DNA of 64,000 nucleotides from Paraburkholderia sp. BCC1884 (GTDB lineage Bacteria > Pseudomonadota > Gammaproteobacteria > Burkholderiales > Burkholderiaceae), in the NCBI RefSeq assembly GCF_900996225.1, contig NZ_CAAJGL010000068.1:62001-126000 (forward strand). Reading direction: 5' to 3'. The translations under genes were made by a program, and so were the position numbers. Below are positions 27,664-36,147 of this stretch, in pieces. The notes beneath the pieces were generated by a model. It was not told the origin of the DNA. It saw only the letters and a list, made by a program, of their open reading frames with translations, and made no database searches. Every line of letters begins with the position of its first letter. Position 1 is the first letter of the stretch.

Positions 27664-27874
27664 GCTCATGCGATTCGAGTCCATGCCTAGTTGGGCGATG
27701 CGTCATCCGCGTGACAGCTCAGGAGAAGAGTTGCACCGCCACGGGGCACGAAAAATGCATTCGTTGCGGTGGGCAGTCGCGTTAAACTGCCTATTGCAGG
27801 CGCACGGCGCGACAGACGGCGCGCCATCCTGCCCGTACAATGGTTCGATCAACAACGGAACGAGGACAACTTCG

Positions 27875-28126
27875 ATGCGCACTACCGGGTCTTCCGGGTC
27901 AATGGCCCTGCTCACCGAGTACGACGACGCAACGGCGCGCGAACTCCGCTCGCTGCGCCTCGAATCGACAGAAGACGGCAAAGGCATTCTTTTGATCGAA
28001 GTCGACGAGCGCAAGCCAGGTATTCATCGCGAAGTGCGTTACGAAATCACGCCAGCCGAATTGATTGCCGCAATTCGCGCGCACGGCGCCGAACTACCCG
28101 GCGAGCAGCACAATCATCGTCAATGA
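27875..28126 (+). CDS. Hypothetical protein, 83 aa
   Basis: Small soluble acidic protein with alternating charged and hydrophobic residues in its core (ATARELRSLRLESTEDGKGI, then EVRYEITPAELIAAIRAHG) and no signal peptide or membrane segment. ATG 27875 has GAGG nearby; an internal ATG at 27902 (MALLTEYDD) is an alternative start. I do not recognise the family, but codon use matches the neighbours. Confidence 0.65.
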   Translation: MRTTGSSGSMALLTEYDDATARELRSLRLESTEDGKGILLIEVDERKPGIHREVRYEITPAELIAAIRAHGAELPGEQHNHRQ

Positions 28127-28464
28127 AATAAGGTTTGCGGCACTACGCGAATGCGTAAATGCCGCTTGCCGAATCGGCACATCCGGCGCAAGACCGAGTG
28201 CAAGAAAACGTTCCAGCAGCGTAAATCGGACATTATTGCCGAGCCGACTTAATACGCGAACGTCCGTTCTTTTCAGATTGTTTTAATCGCACGGCCAATG
28301 GCCGTGTTTAAGCGTTTTCGCGCATCGTGCCCGTACTTTCAACGCCCGAATAACGGACATCTTTTCAAGGCGTTTGCACGTCTCGAAAATGCGTCCATAA
28401 TCCTTGCATTCTCCTTCGCTTTGCCTACCTGCGCCGCTCCCGAAAGGGCTGCGGATGTAAGCCG
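28127..28464. other. Intergenic region with a perfect palindrome
   Basis: 338 bases of lower GC without a gene. It contains CACGGCC-AAT-GGCCGTG at 28290-28306, followed by TTTAAG, a 7-bp inverted repeat that could be an operator for the DedA gene or a weak terminator. No other structure is seen. Confidence 0.5.
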
Positions 28465-29457
28465 ATGCTACATGATCTCATCGAGCAATATGGGCCGGCG
28501 CTCGTCTTCGCGAACGTACTGGCCGCCTCCATTGGATTGCCGGTGCCCGCGATGCCTAGTCTCGTGTTGTTCGGTGCGATGGCCGCCATGCATCCGGGCT
28601 CGGTCGGCACGCAAATCGCGCCGGTGCTGATCCTGTCGATCTTCGCTACGCTGATCGGCGACAGCGCCTGGTACCTCGCCGGCCGGATATACGGTGGCAA
28701 CACGTTGAAAACGATTTGCCGCCTGTCCCTGTCGCGCGATACCTGTGTCAAGAAGACGGAGCGCTTTTTCGGGCGCTGGGGTGTGCGCGTGCTGGCGGTG
28801 GCGAAGTTCGTCCCGGGTCTGTCGATCGTCTCGATTCCGATGGCCGGTGCAATGGGTACGCGCTACCGCACCTTCCTTACCTACGACAGCATCGGCGCGG
28901 CGCTGTGGTCCGGCACGGGGCTGATCATCGGCGCGCTGTTCGCGGCGCAGATCGACATGCTGTTCTCGCTCGCGGGACGGCTCGGCCGCACGGCGGCCTT
29001 CGTGGCCCTCGCGCTGCTGCTGCTGTACGCGGCGTACCGATGGATTCGTCGTCGCCAGTTGATTTCCAAGCTTGCGTCCGCACGTATCGAGGTTGATGAA
29101 CTCGCCACGCTGTACGCCGCCGGCAAGATGCCGGTGCTGTTCGATATCCGTTCGCAGGAAAAGCGCAAGCTCGATCCGTTCGTGATTCCGGGCTCGCTAT
29201 TCGCCGACGAACGGCAGCTCGACGAGATCGTCGCGACCTATCCGCACGATCAGAAACTGGTGATTTACTGTTCCTGCCCGAACGAGATTTCCGCAGCATG
29301 GATGGCCAAGCAATTGAACGAAGCAGGCTTCGCCGACGTGCTGCCGTTGCGCGGCGGCATGGAAGCCTGGCGCGATTCCGGCAAGCCGGTTGAAGCGCTG
29401 CCACACTCGCCGCCGCCGGAAGTCGCGGTCGACGACGTCGCGCCGAAGGCCGTGTAG
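28465..29457 (+). CDS. DedA family membrane protein fused to a rhodanese domain
   Basis: 330 residues. Residues 1-195 form a DedA/SNARE-associated membrane domain: NVLAASIGLPVPAMPSL, then FATLIGDSAWYLAGRIYGG, and the key ARFVPG-type element seen as VAKFVPGLSIVSIPMAGAM. Residues about 215-315 form a rhodanese domain with VLFDIRSQEKR and the active-site loop VIYCSCPNEISAAW; the Cys of YCSC is in the catalytic position. DedA proteins are linked to lipid carrier recycling; the attached rhodanese suggests sulphur transfer or thiol sensing at the membrane. The ribosome site is weak. The fusion protein is followed 88 bases later by a redox-related gene. Confidence 0.88.
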   Translation: MLHDLIEQYGPALVFANVLAASIGLPVPAMPSLVLFGAMAAMHPGSVGTQIAPVLILSIFATLIGDSAWYLAGRIYGGNTLKTICRLSLSRDTCVKKTERFFGRWGVRVLAVAKFVPGLSIVSIPMAGAMGTRYRTFLTYDSIGAALWSGTGLIIGALFAAQIDMLFSLAGRLGRTAAFVALALLLLYAAYRWIRRRQLISKLASARIEVDELATLYAAGKMPVLFDIRSQEKRKLDPFVIPGSLFADERQLDEIVATYPHDQKLVIYCSCPNEISAAWMAKQLNEAGFADVLPLRGGMEAWRDSGKPVEALPHSPPPEVAVDDVAPKAV

Positions 29458-29545
29458 CGCGCAGCGCACCAGGATTTGCGCCTGCGGGCGCCGCGCCGCT
29501 TCGCCTCCGTTCAAATCGATCAATGAACACCGAAGGAGCGGTTCA

Positions 29546-31276
29546 ATGCTTTCGACTGAAGAAATACCGACTCAAGAAGCAGTAGGACAAGCCCAGGCGA
29601 TCGTCGCAGACGCGCCGTTTTCAAATCTCTCGACGCGCATGCACCAGATGTTCCCGCAACTCACGTGCGCGGAAATCGACCGGCTGCGGCGCTTCGGCGA
29701 AGTGGGCCATTGGGAAGCCGGCGAGTTGCTGTTCGAAACAGGCCACACCGGTCCGGGCATGTTCGTGCTGCTCGAAGGACGCGTGAAGGTCTATCAGCGC
29801 GACGGCATCGGTCGCGAAGTCCTGATTGGCGAACACGGCGCGCAACATTTCCTGGCCGAAGTCGGACAATTGTCGGGGCGGCCCGCGCTGGTCAACGGCA
29901 TGGCGCTCACTGCGGTGGATGCCTTGCTGATTCCGCCGGAGCGGCTGCGTGCCCTGCTCGTCGCCGAAGCCGAATTGGGCGAGCGCATCATGCGGGCGCT
30001 GATCCTGCGACGCGTGTCACTGATCGAAAAGGGTGCCGGCGGCCCGATCCTGATCGGCAGCAGCAGCGACTCCCGTCTCGTCAGCCTGCAAGGCTTCCTG
30101 TCGCGCAACGGCCATCCGCATTCCGTGATCGACGAACGCGATGAAGACGCGTTGCGCCTCATCGAGCAATTCGCCGCACAGCAAGAAGACATGCCGCTCG
30201 TGATCTGTCCGGACGGCTCGGTGCTGCGTCACCCGAGCATGCCGGAACTGGCCACCTGTCTCGGTCTGCTGCCCGACCTCGACAATTCCCATGTGTACGA
30301 CGTGGCGATCGTCGGCGCCGGACCGGCGGGTCTGGCCACGGCGGTGTACGCAGCGTCCGAGGGACTGTCGGTGATCGTGCTCGACAGCCGCGCGCCGGGC
30401 GGCCAGGCCGGCGCCAGTTCGCGCATCGAAAACTACCTCGGCTTTCCGACCGGCATTTCCGGCCAGGCGCTCGCGGGCCGCGCATTCGTGCAGGCGCAGA
30501 AGTTCGGCGCGCACGTTGCAATTCCCGTTCATGTGAAGGCGCTCCATTGCGCGGAATCGCCGCATCGGCTGGAACTGAAGTGCGGCGGCCAGATCTCGGC
30601 GCGCGCCATCGTGATCGCGAGCGGTGCGGTGTATCGGCGCCCCGCGCTCGAAGGTCTCGACCGCTTCGACGGACGCGGCGTGTACTACTGGGCCTCGCCG
30701 GTGGAAGCCAAGCTGTGCAAGCGCCAGGAGGTCGTGCTGGTGGGCGGCGGCAATTCCGCCGGCCAGGCCATCGTCTATCTGGCGACACACGCGGCCAAGG
30801 TCCACGTGCTGATCCGACGTAGCGGTTTCGAAGCCACCATGTCGCGCTATCTGATCGACCGCATCCGCTCGCTGCCGAATGTGATCGTGCATCCGAATTC
30901 GGAAATCGGCCGGCTCGACGCCGACGAAACCGGACTTGCGTCGGTCGGCCTGAAAAAGCCCTTGCCCGACGGCACCGATCACATCGACACGCGGCATCTG
31001 TTCCTCTTCACCGGCGCGGACCCGAATACCGACTGGCTGCGCACCTGCGGCGTCGAGCTCGATGAAAAAGGTTTCGTGCTGACCGGCACGAGCGCGGACG
31101 GCGTGTCCGCGTGCGACCTCGCCACCACGGTGGACGGCATCTACGCAATCGGCGACGCCCGCGCGGGCTCGACGAAGCGGGTGGCGGCGGCAGTCGGCGA
31201 AGGCGCGGCGGTGGTCGCGCAGATTCATCAGCTGCTGGCCGTCTCCGCGGAAGAAGCGGTCGCGCTAGGCGCCTGA
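29546..31276 (+). CDS. Cyclic-nucleotide-binding domain fused to thioredoxin-reductase-like flavoprotein
   Basis: 576 residues. A CRP-type cyclic-nucleotide-binding domain (about 45-155) has GELLFETGHTGPGMFVLLEG and FLAEVGQLSGRPALVNG. A thioredoxin/glutaredoxin-like linker spans about 165-245, and an FAD/NAD(P)H reductase module about 250-570 (VAIVGAGPAGLATAVYAASEG; VVLVGGGNSAGQAIVYLA; DGIYAIGDARAGSTKRVAAA). The reductase's redox CxxC is missing: where thioredoxin reductase has CATC the sequence is YYWASPVEAKLC near residue 380. It therefore cannot reduce thioredoxin in the standard way. AAGGAG precedes ATG 29546. A redox sensor gated by a nucleotide is a reasonable guess. Confidence 0.88.
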   Translation: MLSTEEIPTQEAVGQAQAIVADAPFSNLSTRMHQMFPQLTCAEIDRLRRFGEVGHWEAGELLFETGHTGPGMFVLLEGRVKVYQRDGIGREVLIGEHGAQHFLAEVGQLSGRPALVNGMALTAVDALLIPPERLRALLVAEAELGERIMRALILRRVSLIEKGAGGPILIGSSSDSRLVSLQGFLSRNGHPHSVIDERDEDALRLIEQFAAQQEDMPLVICPDGSVLRHPSMPELATCLGLLPDLDNSHVYDVAIVGAGPAGLATAVYAASEGLSVIVLDSRAPGGQAGASSRIENYLGFPTGISGQALAGRAFVQAQKFGAHVAIPVHVKALHCAESPHRLELKCGGQISARAIVIASGAVYRRPALEGLDRFDGRGVYYWASPVEAKLCKRQEVVLVGGGNSAGQAIVYLATHAAKVHVLIRRSGFEATMSRYLIDRIRSLPNVIVHPNSEIGRLDADETGLASVGLKKPLPDGTDHIDTRHLFLFTGADPNTDWLRTCGVELDEKGFVLTGTSADGVSACDLATTVDGIYAIGDARAGSTKRVAAAVGEGAAVVAQIHQLLAVSAEEAVALGA

Positions 31277-31284
31277 CGTGTATG

Positions 31285-31319
31285 ACCCGCCTGCCGGACC
31301 GCGCGACGGCCCGGCGGGT
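31285..31319 (+). other. Hairpin after the flavoprotein gene
   Basis: ACCCGCC and GGCGGGT form a 7-bp stem around a loop that contains a further possible stem, starting nine bases after the stop. No T-run follows, so only a weak case exists for a terminator. Confidence 0.35.
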
Positions 31320-31434
31320 AACCTGCTGTTACACACCCCTTCAACTCGTTGCACCTTGCCTGCTTTCTGTCTCGTAAGATTGCCGTCAGCCATTCGACAG
31401 CGAATGGCCGGCTCTTTCGACTCAGGAGACAAGC

Positions 31435-31707
31435 ATGATCCAACGCGCGATCCTCTTCGCCGCCTTCGGCCTTGCCGCCGCCTGCGCCTCAACGGCCGCC
31501 TCGGCCCGGGTGGACGTCGGCGTGTTCGTCAATACGCCTGGCCCCATCTACGCGGCGCCTCCGGTGTATGCGCCGCCGCCAGTCGTCTATGCGCCTCAGC
31601 CTGCGTATGGCTATGGCTATCGCGGCGATCGCTACCATGAGCGTCGCTGGCATCATGACCACGGCTATCGTCGCGGCGGGGACCGGCATCACGGGCGCGG
31701 GTGGTGA
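31435..31707 (+). CDS. Small exported His/Tyr/Pro-rich protein, 90 aa
   Basis: A clear signal peptide (MIQRAILFAAFGLAAACAST, cleaved near AASA-RV) precedes a short mature chain. Its middle is Pro/Tyr-rich (YAPPPVVYAPQPAYGYGY) and its tail is rich in His, Arg and Gly (ERRWHHDHGYRRGGDRHHGRG). CAGGAGA precedes the ATG. The His cluster may bind metal; proteins of this type are common in Burkholderia, with function unknown. It is periplasmic or exported. Confidence 0.8.
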   Translation: MIQRAILFAAFGLAAACASTAASARVDVGVFVNTPGPIYAAPPVYAPPPVVYAPQPAYGYGYRGDRYHERRWHHDHGYRRGGDRHHGRGW

Positions 31708-31890
31708 GCGCGTCTTCGCGTGCCAGGCGTCGTATGACAATGGATGACCCGTCGTACTCGGCCGGTGTGTCGACATCGACGCCGGTCTCTGCTCTGGCTT
31801 GCTGAAGGCGGACGTCGACGCTTGAGTTGCGCGCCGATTCGTCTGCCTCGTTCGCGCTACAGTAGCGGCTGCTGATCCAGGCCGGGCCGC

Positions 31891-33150
31891 GTGCCCGCTT
31901 CCTCTCGCAGTTCACTGACCGACGCTCGCGTGACGACCCTCCCGCTTTCCGCAGCCCGTACGCTGCATCTGGCCGCCCAAGGCCTGCTGACACCGCCGCG
32001 CCGCAAGGCCGTCAAGGCCGACGTGCTCGACGCCATCCGCCGCATGATGCAACTGCAGATCGATACGATCCACGTGGTCGCGCGCAGTCCTTATCTCGTG
32101 CTGTTCAGCCGGCTTGGCAGTTATCCGCAGCAGTGGCTCGACGAATTGCTCGCCGAGGGCGCGCTGTTCGAATACTGGTCGCACGAAGCCTGTTTTCTGC
32201 CGAGTGAAGACTACGGCCTGCTGCGTCACCGCATGCTGAACGCGAGCACGATGGGCTGGAAATACGCGGGCGAGTGGCACCAGACGCATCGCAAGGAAAT
32301 CGACAAGCTGCTCGCGCACATCCGCGAGACCGGGCCGGTGCGCTCCGCGGATTTTGCCCGCGAGGCGGGCAAGGGCAATGGCTGGTGGGACTGGAAACCG
32401 GAAAAACGCCACCTGGAAGTGCTGTTCACGCTCGGGCAATTGATGGTGGCCGAGCGGCGCAATTTTCATCGCGTCTACGACGTGTCCGAACGCGTCATGC
32501 CACATTGGAACGACGCCCGCGATCTGCCGCCCGCGCATACCATCACCGATGAACTGTTGGGCCGCACCTGCCGGGCGTTAGGCGTCGCACGCGCCGATTG
32601 GGTGGCGGACTATTACCGCTTGCCGCGTCGTCCGTACCGCGACGAACTGCATGCGCTCGCCGATCAGGGAGATCTGATTCCCGTGCAGGTGGAAGGCTGG
32701 AAGCAGGACACATTCGTCCATAAGGATGTCGCGCCGTGGCTCGACGACGCCGCAAGCGGCAAGCTTGCCTCGACTGTCACCACGGTGTTGTCGCCCTTCG
32801 ACCCGGTGGTGTGGGACCGCAAGCGCGCCGCCGCGCTATTCGGTTTCGACTATGTCATCGAGTGCTACACGCCTGCGGCAAAGCGCAAATATGGCTATTT
32901 CGTGTTGCCGCTGCTCAGCCGGGGGCGTCTGGTGGGTCGCGTGGATGCTAAAGCGCATCGCACGCAAGGCGTGTTCGAAGTGAAGGCGCTGCATATCGAG
33001 CCGGGCGTGCGGCTGAGCGCGCGCCTGGCCGGCGATTTGCGCCGCGCGTTGCAGCGTTGCGCCGACTGGCACGGCACGCCTCAACTGGAGATAAGCAGCG
33101 CGCCGCCGGAATGGCTTGAGGCATTGAGCGTGGACAGCATGACGGCCTGA
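31891..33150 (+). CDS. YcaQ/AlkX-type DNA glycosylase (winged-helix HTH_42 family)
   Basis: 419 residues. The family's catalytic QxQ motif is present at Gln54 and Gln56 in RMMQLQIDTIHVVARSPYLV, followed by FSRLGSY. YWSHEACFLPSEDY, RNFHRVYDVSERVMP and LSPFDPVVWDRKRAAALFGF also match. E. coli YcaQ unhooks interstrand crosslinks and removes alkylated bases. Three tandem winged helices are expected. The frame opens at a GTG (31891) without a good ribosome site; an in-frame GTG at 31930 is an alternative. It stands alone between the exported peptide and a convergent small gene. Confidence 0.88.
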   Translation: MPASSRSSLTDARVTTLPLSAARTLHLAAQGLLTPPRRKAVKADVLDAIRRMMQLQIDTIHVVARSPYLVLFSRLGSYPQQWLDELLAEGALFEYWSHEACFLPSEDYGLLRHRMLNASTMGWKYAGEWHQTHRKEIDKLLAHIRETGPVRSADFAREAGKGNGWWDWKPEKRHLEVLFTLGQLMVAERRNFHRVYDVSERVMPHWNDARDLPPAHTITDELLGRTCRALGVARADWVADYYRLPRRPYRDELHALADQGDLIPVQVEGWKQDTFVHKDVAPWLDDAASGKLASTVTTVLSPFDPVVWDRKRAAALFGFDYVIECYTPAAKRKYGYFVLPLLSRGRLVGRVDAKAHRTQGVFEVKALHIEPGVRLSARLAGDLRRALQRCADWHGTPQLEISSAPPEWLEALSVDSMTA

Positions 33151-33259
33151 GCGCAACGTACTCGCTCAATGCAGTGCGGCCCACGAGAGCGGCAAGGAAA
33201 ACATGCCCAACACGATCGACACGCCGCGCTGCATTTTCGCGGGATCGAACCAACCGATC

Positions 33260-33517
33260 TCAGTGATCGAGTTTGGCGCGCAATTCGCGAGCGGCTTCGA
33301 GCAGACCTTGATAACCCGACCGCGCGTGTTCCGGCAGATCCGGATCGCCGACAAACGCGCCCAGCGTTTCGATCAGGCTATACAGAATGCCCTTGGCGGC
33401 GCCCGATGCAATGCTGCCTGAGGATACCTGCTGATCCACGTGACTGAGCGCCGCGTCGAGATGTTCCAGGTCGGGCCGATTGCCCGTAGATGGCTTAGGC
33501 GTTAAGTCTTCCGTCAT
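33260..33517 (-). CDS. Hypothetical protein, 85 aa
   Basis: Small soluble, mostly helical acidic protein (HLDAALSHVDQQVSSGSIAS, then GYQGLLEAARELRAKLDH). AGGAG lies about 12 bases before the ATG. I do not recognise the family. Convergent with the glycosylase gene; no terminator is seen in the 109 bases between them. Confidence 0.6.
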   Translation of the reverse strand: MTEDLTPKPSTGNRPDLEHLDAALSHVDQQVSSGSIASGAAKGILYSLIETLGAFVGDPDLPEHARSGYQGLLEAARELRAKLDH

Positions 33518-33626
33518 GATGAAACATTTCTCCTGTTGAAGCGTCGGTGAACAAGCCTTCCTTTCAACCCTTATATACCGATCGTGCGTTGGCGTCTATT
33601 CGTGATCGGAGCGAGTGCGATCCAGC

Positions 33627-35810
33627 TTAAGGTGTCCATCGATACATCAGGATCTTGGCGCGCGCGTCGTCTTCCACGAGGACCACATACTCGCCGTTGT
33701 CGCGCTGAACCGCGCTGATACCGAGGTACACGTCCACCCAGCCGCTCGTGTTGCCGACGCTCGCGCCGGGCGTCATATAACCGACTGCCTGGCCAGTGCG
33801 CGCGTCGTAGACATCGACCTTCTGGGTGTATAGCTCGGCGACGAAGACATAGTTGCCCGCCACCGCGACGCCCACCGTGGTGACTTGCGGATTGCTTTGC
33901 GTGTTCCAGGGCAGCGATATCGCGTACTGTTGTGCCGGCGTGCCGGAACTCCAGTTGTCATAGCGCGCGAGCACCGGACCGGCCTCTTTCCAATGCGTTG
34001 CATCCCACGGAATCGCGGCTGTAAAGCCGGAGAGATACATCGTGTCGGTTGCCGCGACATACACGAGCCGCGCGAGCCGCGTGAACGGCTGCGGCATCGC
34101 GAACATCTTCGCGCTGGCATACGTGTAAATCGGATTGCCGACGGGATCGATACCCTGCAGCGGCATCTCGCGGATGCCGCTCAAGGGCGTGGCAAGCCAC
34201 ACGTTGCCCGGCTCGTCGACCCACCAGAAGCCGTTGCCGACCGTGCTGCCCGTCGACGGATTGCTGCTGATCTCGCTGGCGTCGACCATGCCATTGCCAT
34301 TGCTATCGCGCCACAACCATTCGCCATAGGTTGGCTGTGCCGCGGGCCACGTCCCCGGCAACGGATTTTGCGCGAGCAAGCCGGAGGGAATCGCGATCTC
34401 ACCCTGTAGCGCGTCGAAGCGATAGACGTTCAGGTAATGCGCGCCCGGATCGAGCGTGTAGAGAAACGGTTGGCCATTGATACGCCGGACCATCGGCTCA
34501 CCGCGCACGCCGCGTGGCTGGTGGAACGTCGGGTCGTCCGGAAAATTGAAACGATCGAGCGTGAAGGCCGCATACGACCATTCGTGGCCGACAGGCTGGC
34601 TGTAGTCGAGTGTAAAACGCTTCGAACCTGTATAGACCGAGTTCGGCGTGGCGGGATCGAACGCGGCGCTGTCGAGGAAGGTCAGCCCGTACAGCCGCCA
34701 GTTAAAAACGTATGAGCGATACCCATAGCTTTCGAGCACCGCGCCTTGCCCGACCGATGCCGATCCCGTCGGCCGGGGACCCTCGCCGTTTTGCGCGACA
34801 TACAGATTGCCCGCCGGATCGAGCCCAATCCCCGTCATGCCATTGAAGCGCCGGTTGCCCGGCACGCCGCGCACCGTGTGAAAGAGGCCATTGCGCGTGC
34901 CGTAAGGCGCGGCGGCTTGCAACTGACCATTAGCGTCTTTGCTGAACACGAGGATTTGCTGCGACGGTCCGTTGTCCGCGACAAGAACTTGCCCCGATGG
35001 CGTGATCGCGATGTCGACCGGCACGGCACCGGTGGGTAAGGTCACATTGCTCGCGAGCAGTGTTCCGTCGGCAGTGTAATGCTGGATACTTAGGTTTCCG
35101 GATGAAAATCCGGCTATGACCCACAGCGTCGAGTCGGTATCGATGGCGATACGCGACGGCGAGTTCGCGCTCCACGAGCGCAAGCGTTGCATCGTGACGG
35201 CATCGAATACGACGATCCGGTTGGCGTAAGTGTCGGCCACATAGAGTTCGGTGTCGGTGGCGGCCATCCCGCGGATGCTCGCGTCGATGCCGGTCGTGAT
35301 CGTTTCCAGCGGCAGGAAGCTGTTCTTCGTCGCGTTCGCGCTGTTGCCGATGCCGCCGCTGAACGGCGCACCGCTCGCCAGATTCGCTAATGTGCGGCGC
35401 GTGATGCCGTACCAGGTGAGGTTGGCCGGTGGATAATCTGCGCCGACCAGACCGTTGTTCTGGTTGCCGATCGACATCGCAGCGTACAGATAGGTATGGT
35501 TCACCGCGACGGCGTCGCCGCCGGCGGCACCCCAGCCGTGCGTCGAACCCGCCACGGCGAGCTTGTCTCCGGCGCGGTAAGCGGCGATCTCACTGCCGCT
35601 TTCGTCCCAAGGTGCGTTCGTGTAAACGGTACCGTCGGCACCGACACTGATTGCCTGAATGTCCTGCTGCATCCATTTACCGTCGCCAAATCCGAAGCTA
35701 TTTCCGATCCATGACGTGGTGTAGCTGAGCTGCGATTGCGCCGACGCGCCAGGTGGAAAAAGACCTTGGACCAAGACAACGGCCAAGCCCAAGCGGGATA
35801 AGAGATTCAC
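33627..35810 (-). CDS. Exported NHL-type beta-propeller protein
   Basis: 727 residues from a GTG start at 35810, chosen because AAGGAA lies nine bases upstream and a signal peptide then begins at once (LLSRLGLAVVLVQGLFPP, cleaved near ASAQ). The mature chain holds repeated propeller blades with the NHL-like pattern of IAIDTDSTLWVIAG, VDIAITPSGQVLVADN and GIGLDPAGNLYVAQNG. An EF-hand-type Ca loop DSNGNGMVDASE sits near residue 505. It is probably secreted or periplasmic and binds a ligand or glycan. Its promoter region is AT-rich and carries a perfect palindrome. Confidence 0.8.
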   Translation of the reverse strand: MNLLSRLGLAVVLVQGLFPPGASAQSQLSYTTSWIGNSFGFGDGKWMQQDIQAISVGADGTVYTNAPWDESGSEIAAYRAGDKLAVAGSTHGWGAAGGDAVAVNHTYLYAAMSIGNQNNGLVGADYPPANLTWYGITRRTLANLASGAPFSGGIGNSANATKNSFLPLETITTGIDASIRGMAATDTELYVADTYANRIVVFDAVTMQRLRSWSANSPSRIAIDTDSTLWVIAGFSSGNLSIQHYTADGTLLASNVTLPTGAVPVDIAITPSGQVLVADNGPSQQILVFSKDANGQLQAAAPYGTRNGLFHTVRGVPGNRRFNGMTGIGLDPAGNLYVAQNGEGPRPTGSASVGQGAVLESYGYRSYVFNWRLYGLTFLDSAAFDPATPNSVYTGSKRFTLDYSQPVGHEWSYAAFTLDRFNFPDDPTFHQPRGVRGEPMVRRINGQPFLYTLDPGAHYLNVYRFDALQGEIAIPSGLLAQNPLPGTWPAAQPTYGEWLWRDSNGNGMVDASEISSNPSTGSTVGNGFWWVDEPGNVWLATPLSGIREMPLQGIDPVGNPIYTYASAKMFAMPQPFTRLARLVYVAATDTMYLSGFTAAIPWDATHWKEAGPVLARYDNWSSGTPAQQYAISLPWNTQSNPQVTTVGVAVAGNYVFVAELYTQKVDVYDARTGQAVGYMTPGASVGNTSGWVDVYLGISAVQRDNGEYVVLVEDDARAKILMYRWTP

Positions 35811-35852
35811 GGCGGTATTTCCTTGCGGGTTGCGGGATGGGCCATCGCGCAT

Positions 35853-35868
35853 ACGCCAATATTGGCGT
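35853..35868. promoter_or_regulatory. 16-base palindrome at the propeller-gene start site
   Basis: ACGCCAATATTGGCGT is a perfect palindrome just downstream of a possible minus-strand promoter, so a protein bound there could block initiation. It resembles a classic operator in size and position; the binder is unknown. Confidence 0.55.
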
Positions 35869-35895
35869 TTTATCCTCGCATAGAAAAAGCGTAAA
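35867..35895 (-). promoter_or_regulatory. Candidate sigma-70 promoter of the propeller gene
   Basis: On the minus strand TTTACG (-35), 17 bases, TAAAAC (-10), each four of six to consensus with ideal spacing. It lies about 57 bases before the GTG start and overlaps the 16-base palindrome. Confidence 0.4.
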
Positions 35896-36147
35896 TATAT
35901 TGATAAAAAAAGTGCTTTTAATTATTAGGCATTTAATCAATTCGAAGTGCATAAATGCATGCACTCTATTAGCGTTGTTTGCTGGTGAGTCGAATACGAT
36001 AAGCACCGCAGCGCATGGCCGACGCCACCGTGCCCCTTGCTCGATTCGACCCACGCAGCCGCGCTCGATACGGCAACCTGCCAAGCCGCCCGAGCGCGAA
36101 AACGAACGACGATGTTTTCACTGACTACATGACTTTCATGCGCCTTT
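35896..36147. other. AT-rich intergenic region
   Basis: Its left 80 bases are far richer in A+T than the rest of the window (runs of A and T, ATTATTAGG, TATATTG). GTGCAT and ATGCAC form a dyad at about 35948-35965. This is a plausible H-NS target. No gene is visible; it also lies past the end of the osmoprotectant operon. Confidence 0.55.
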
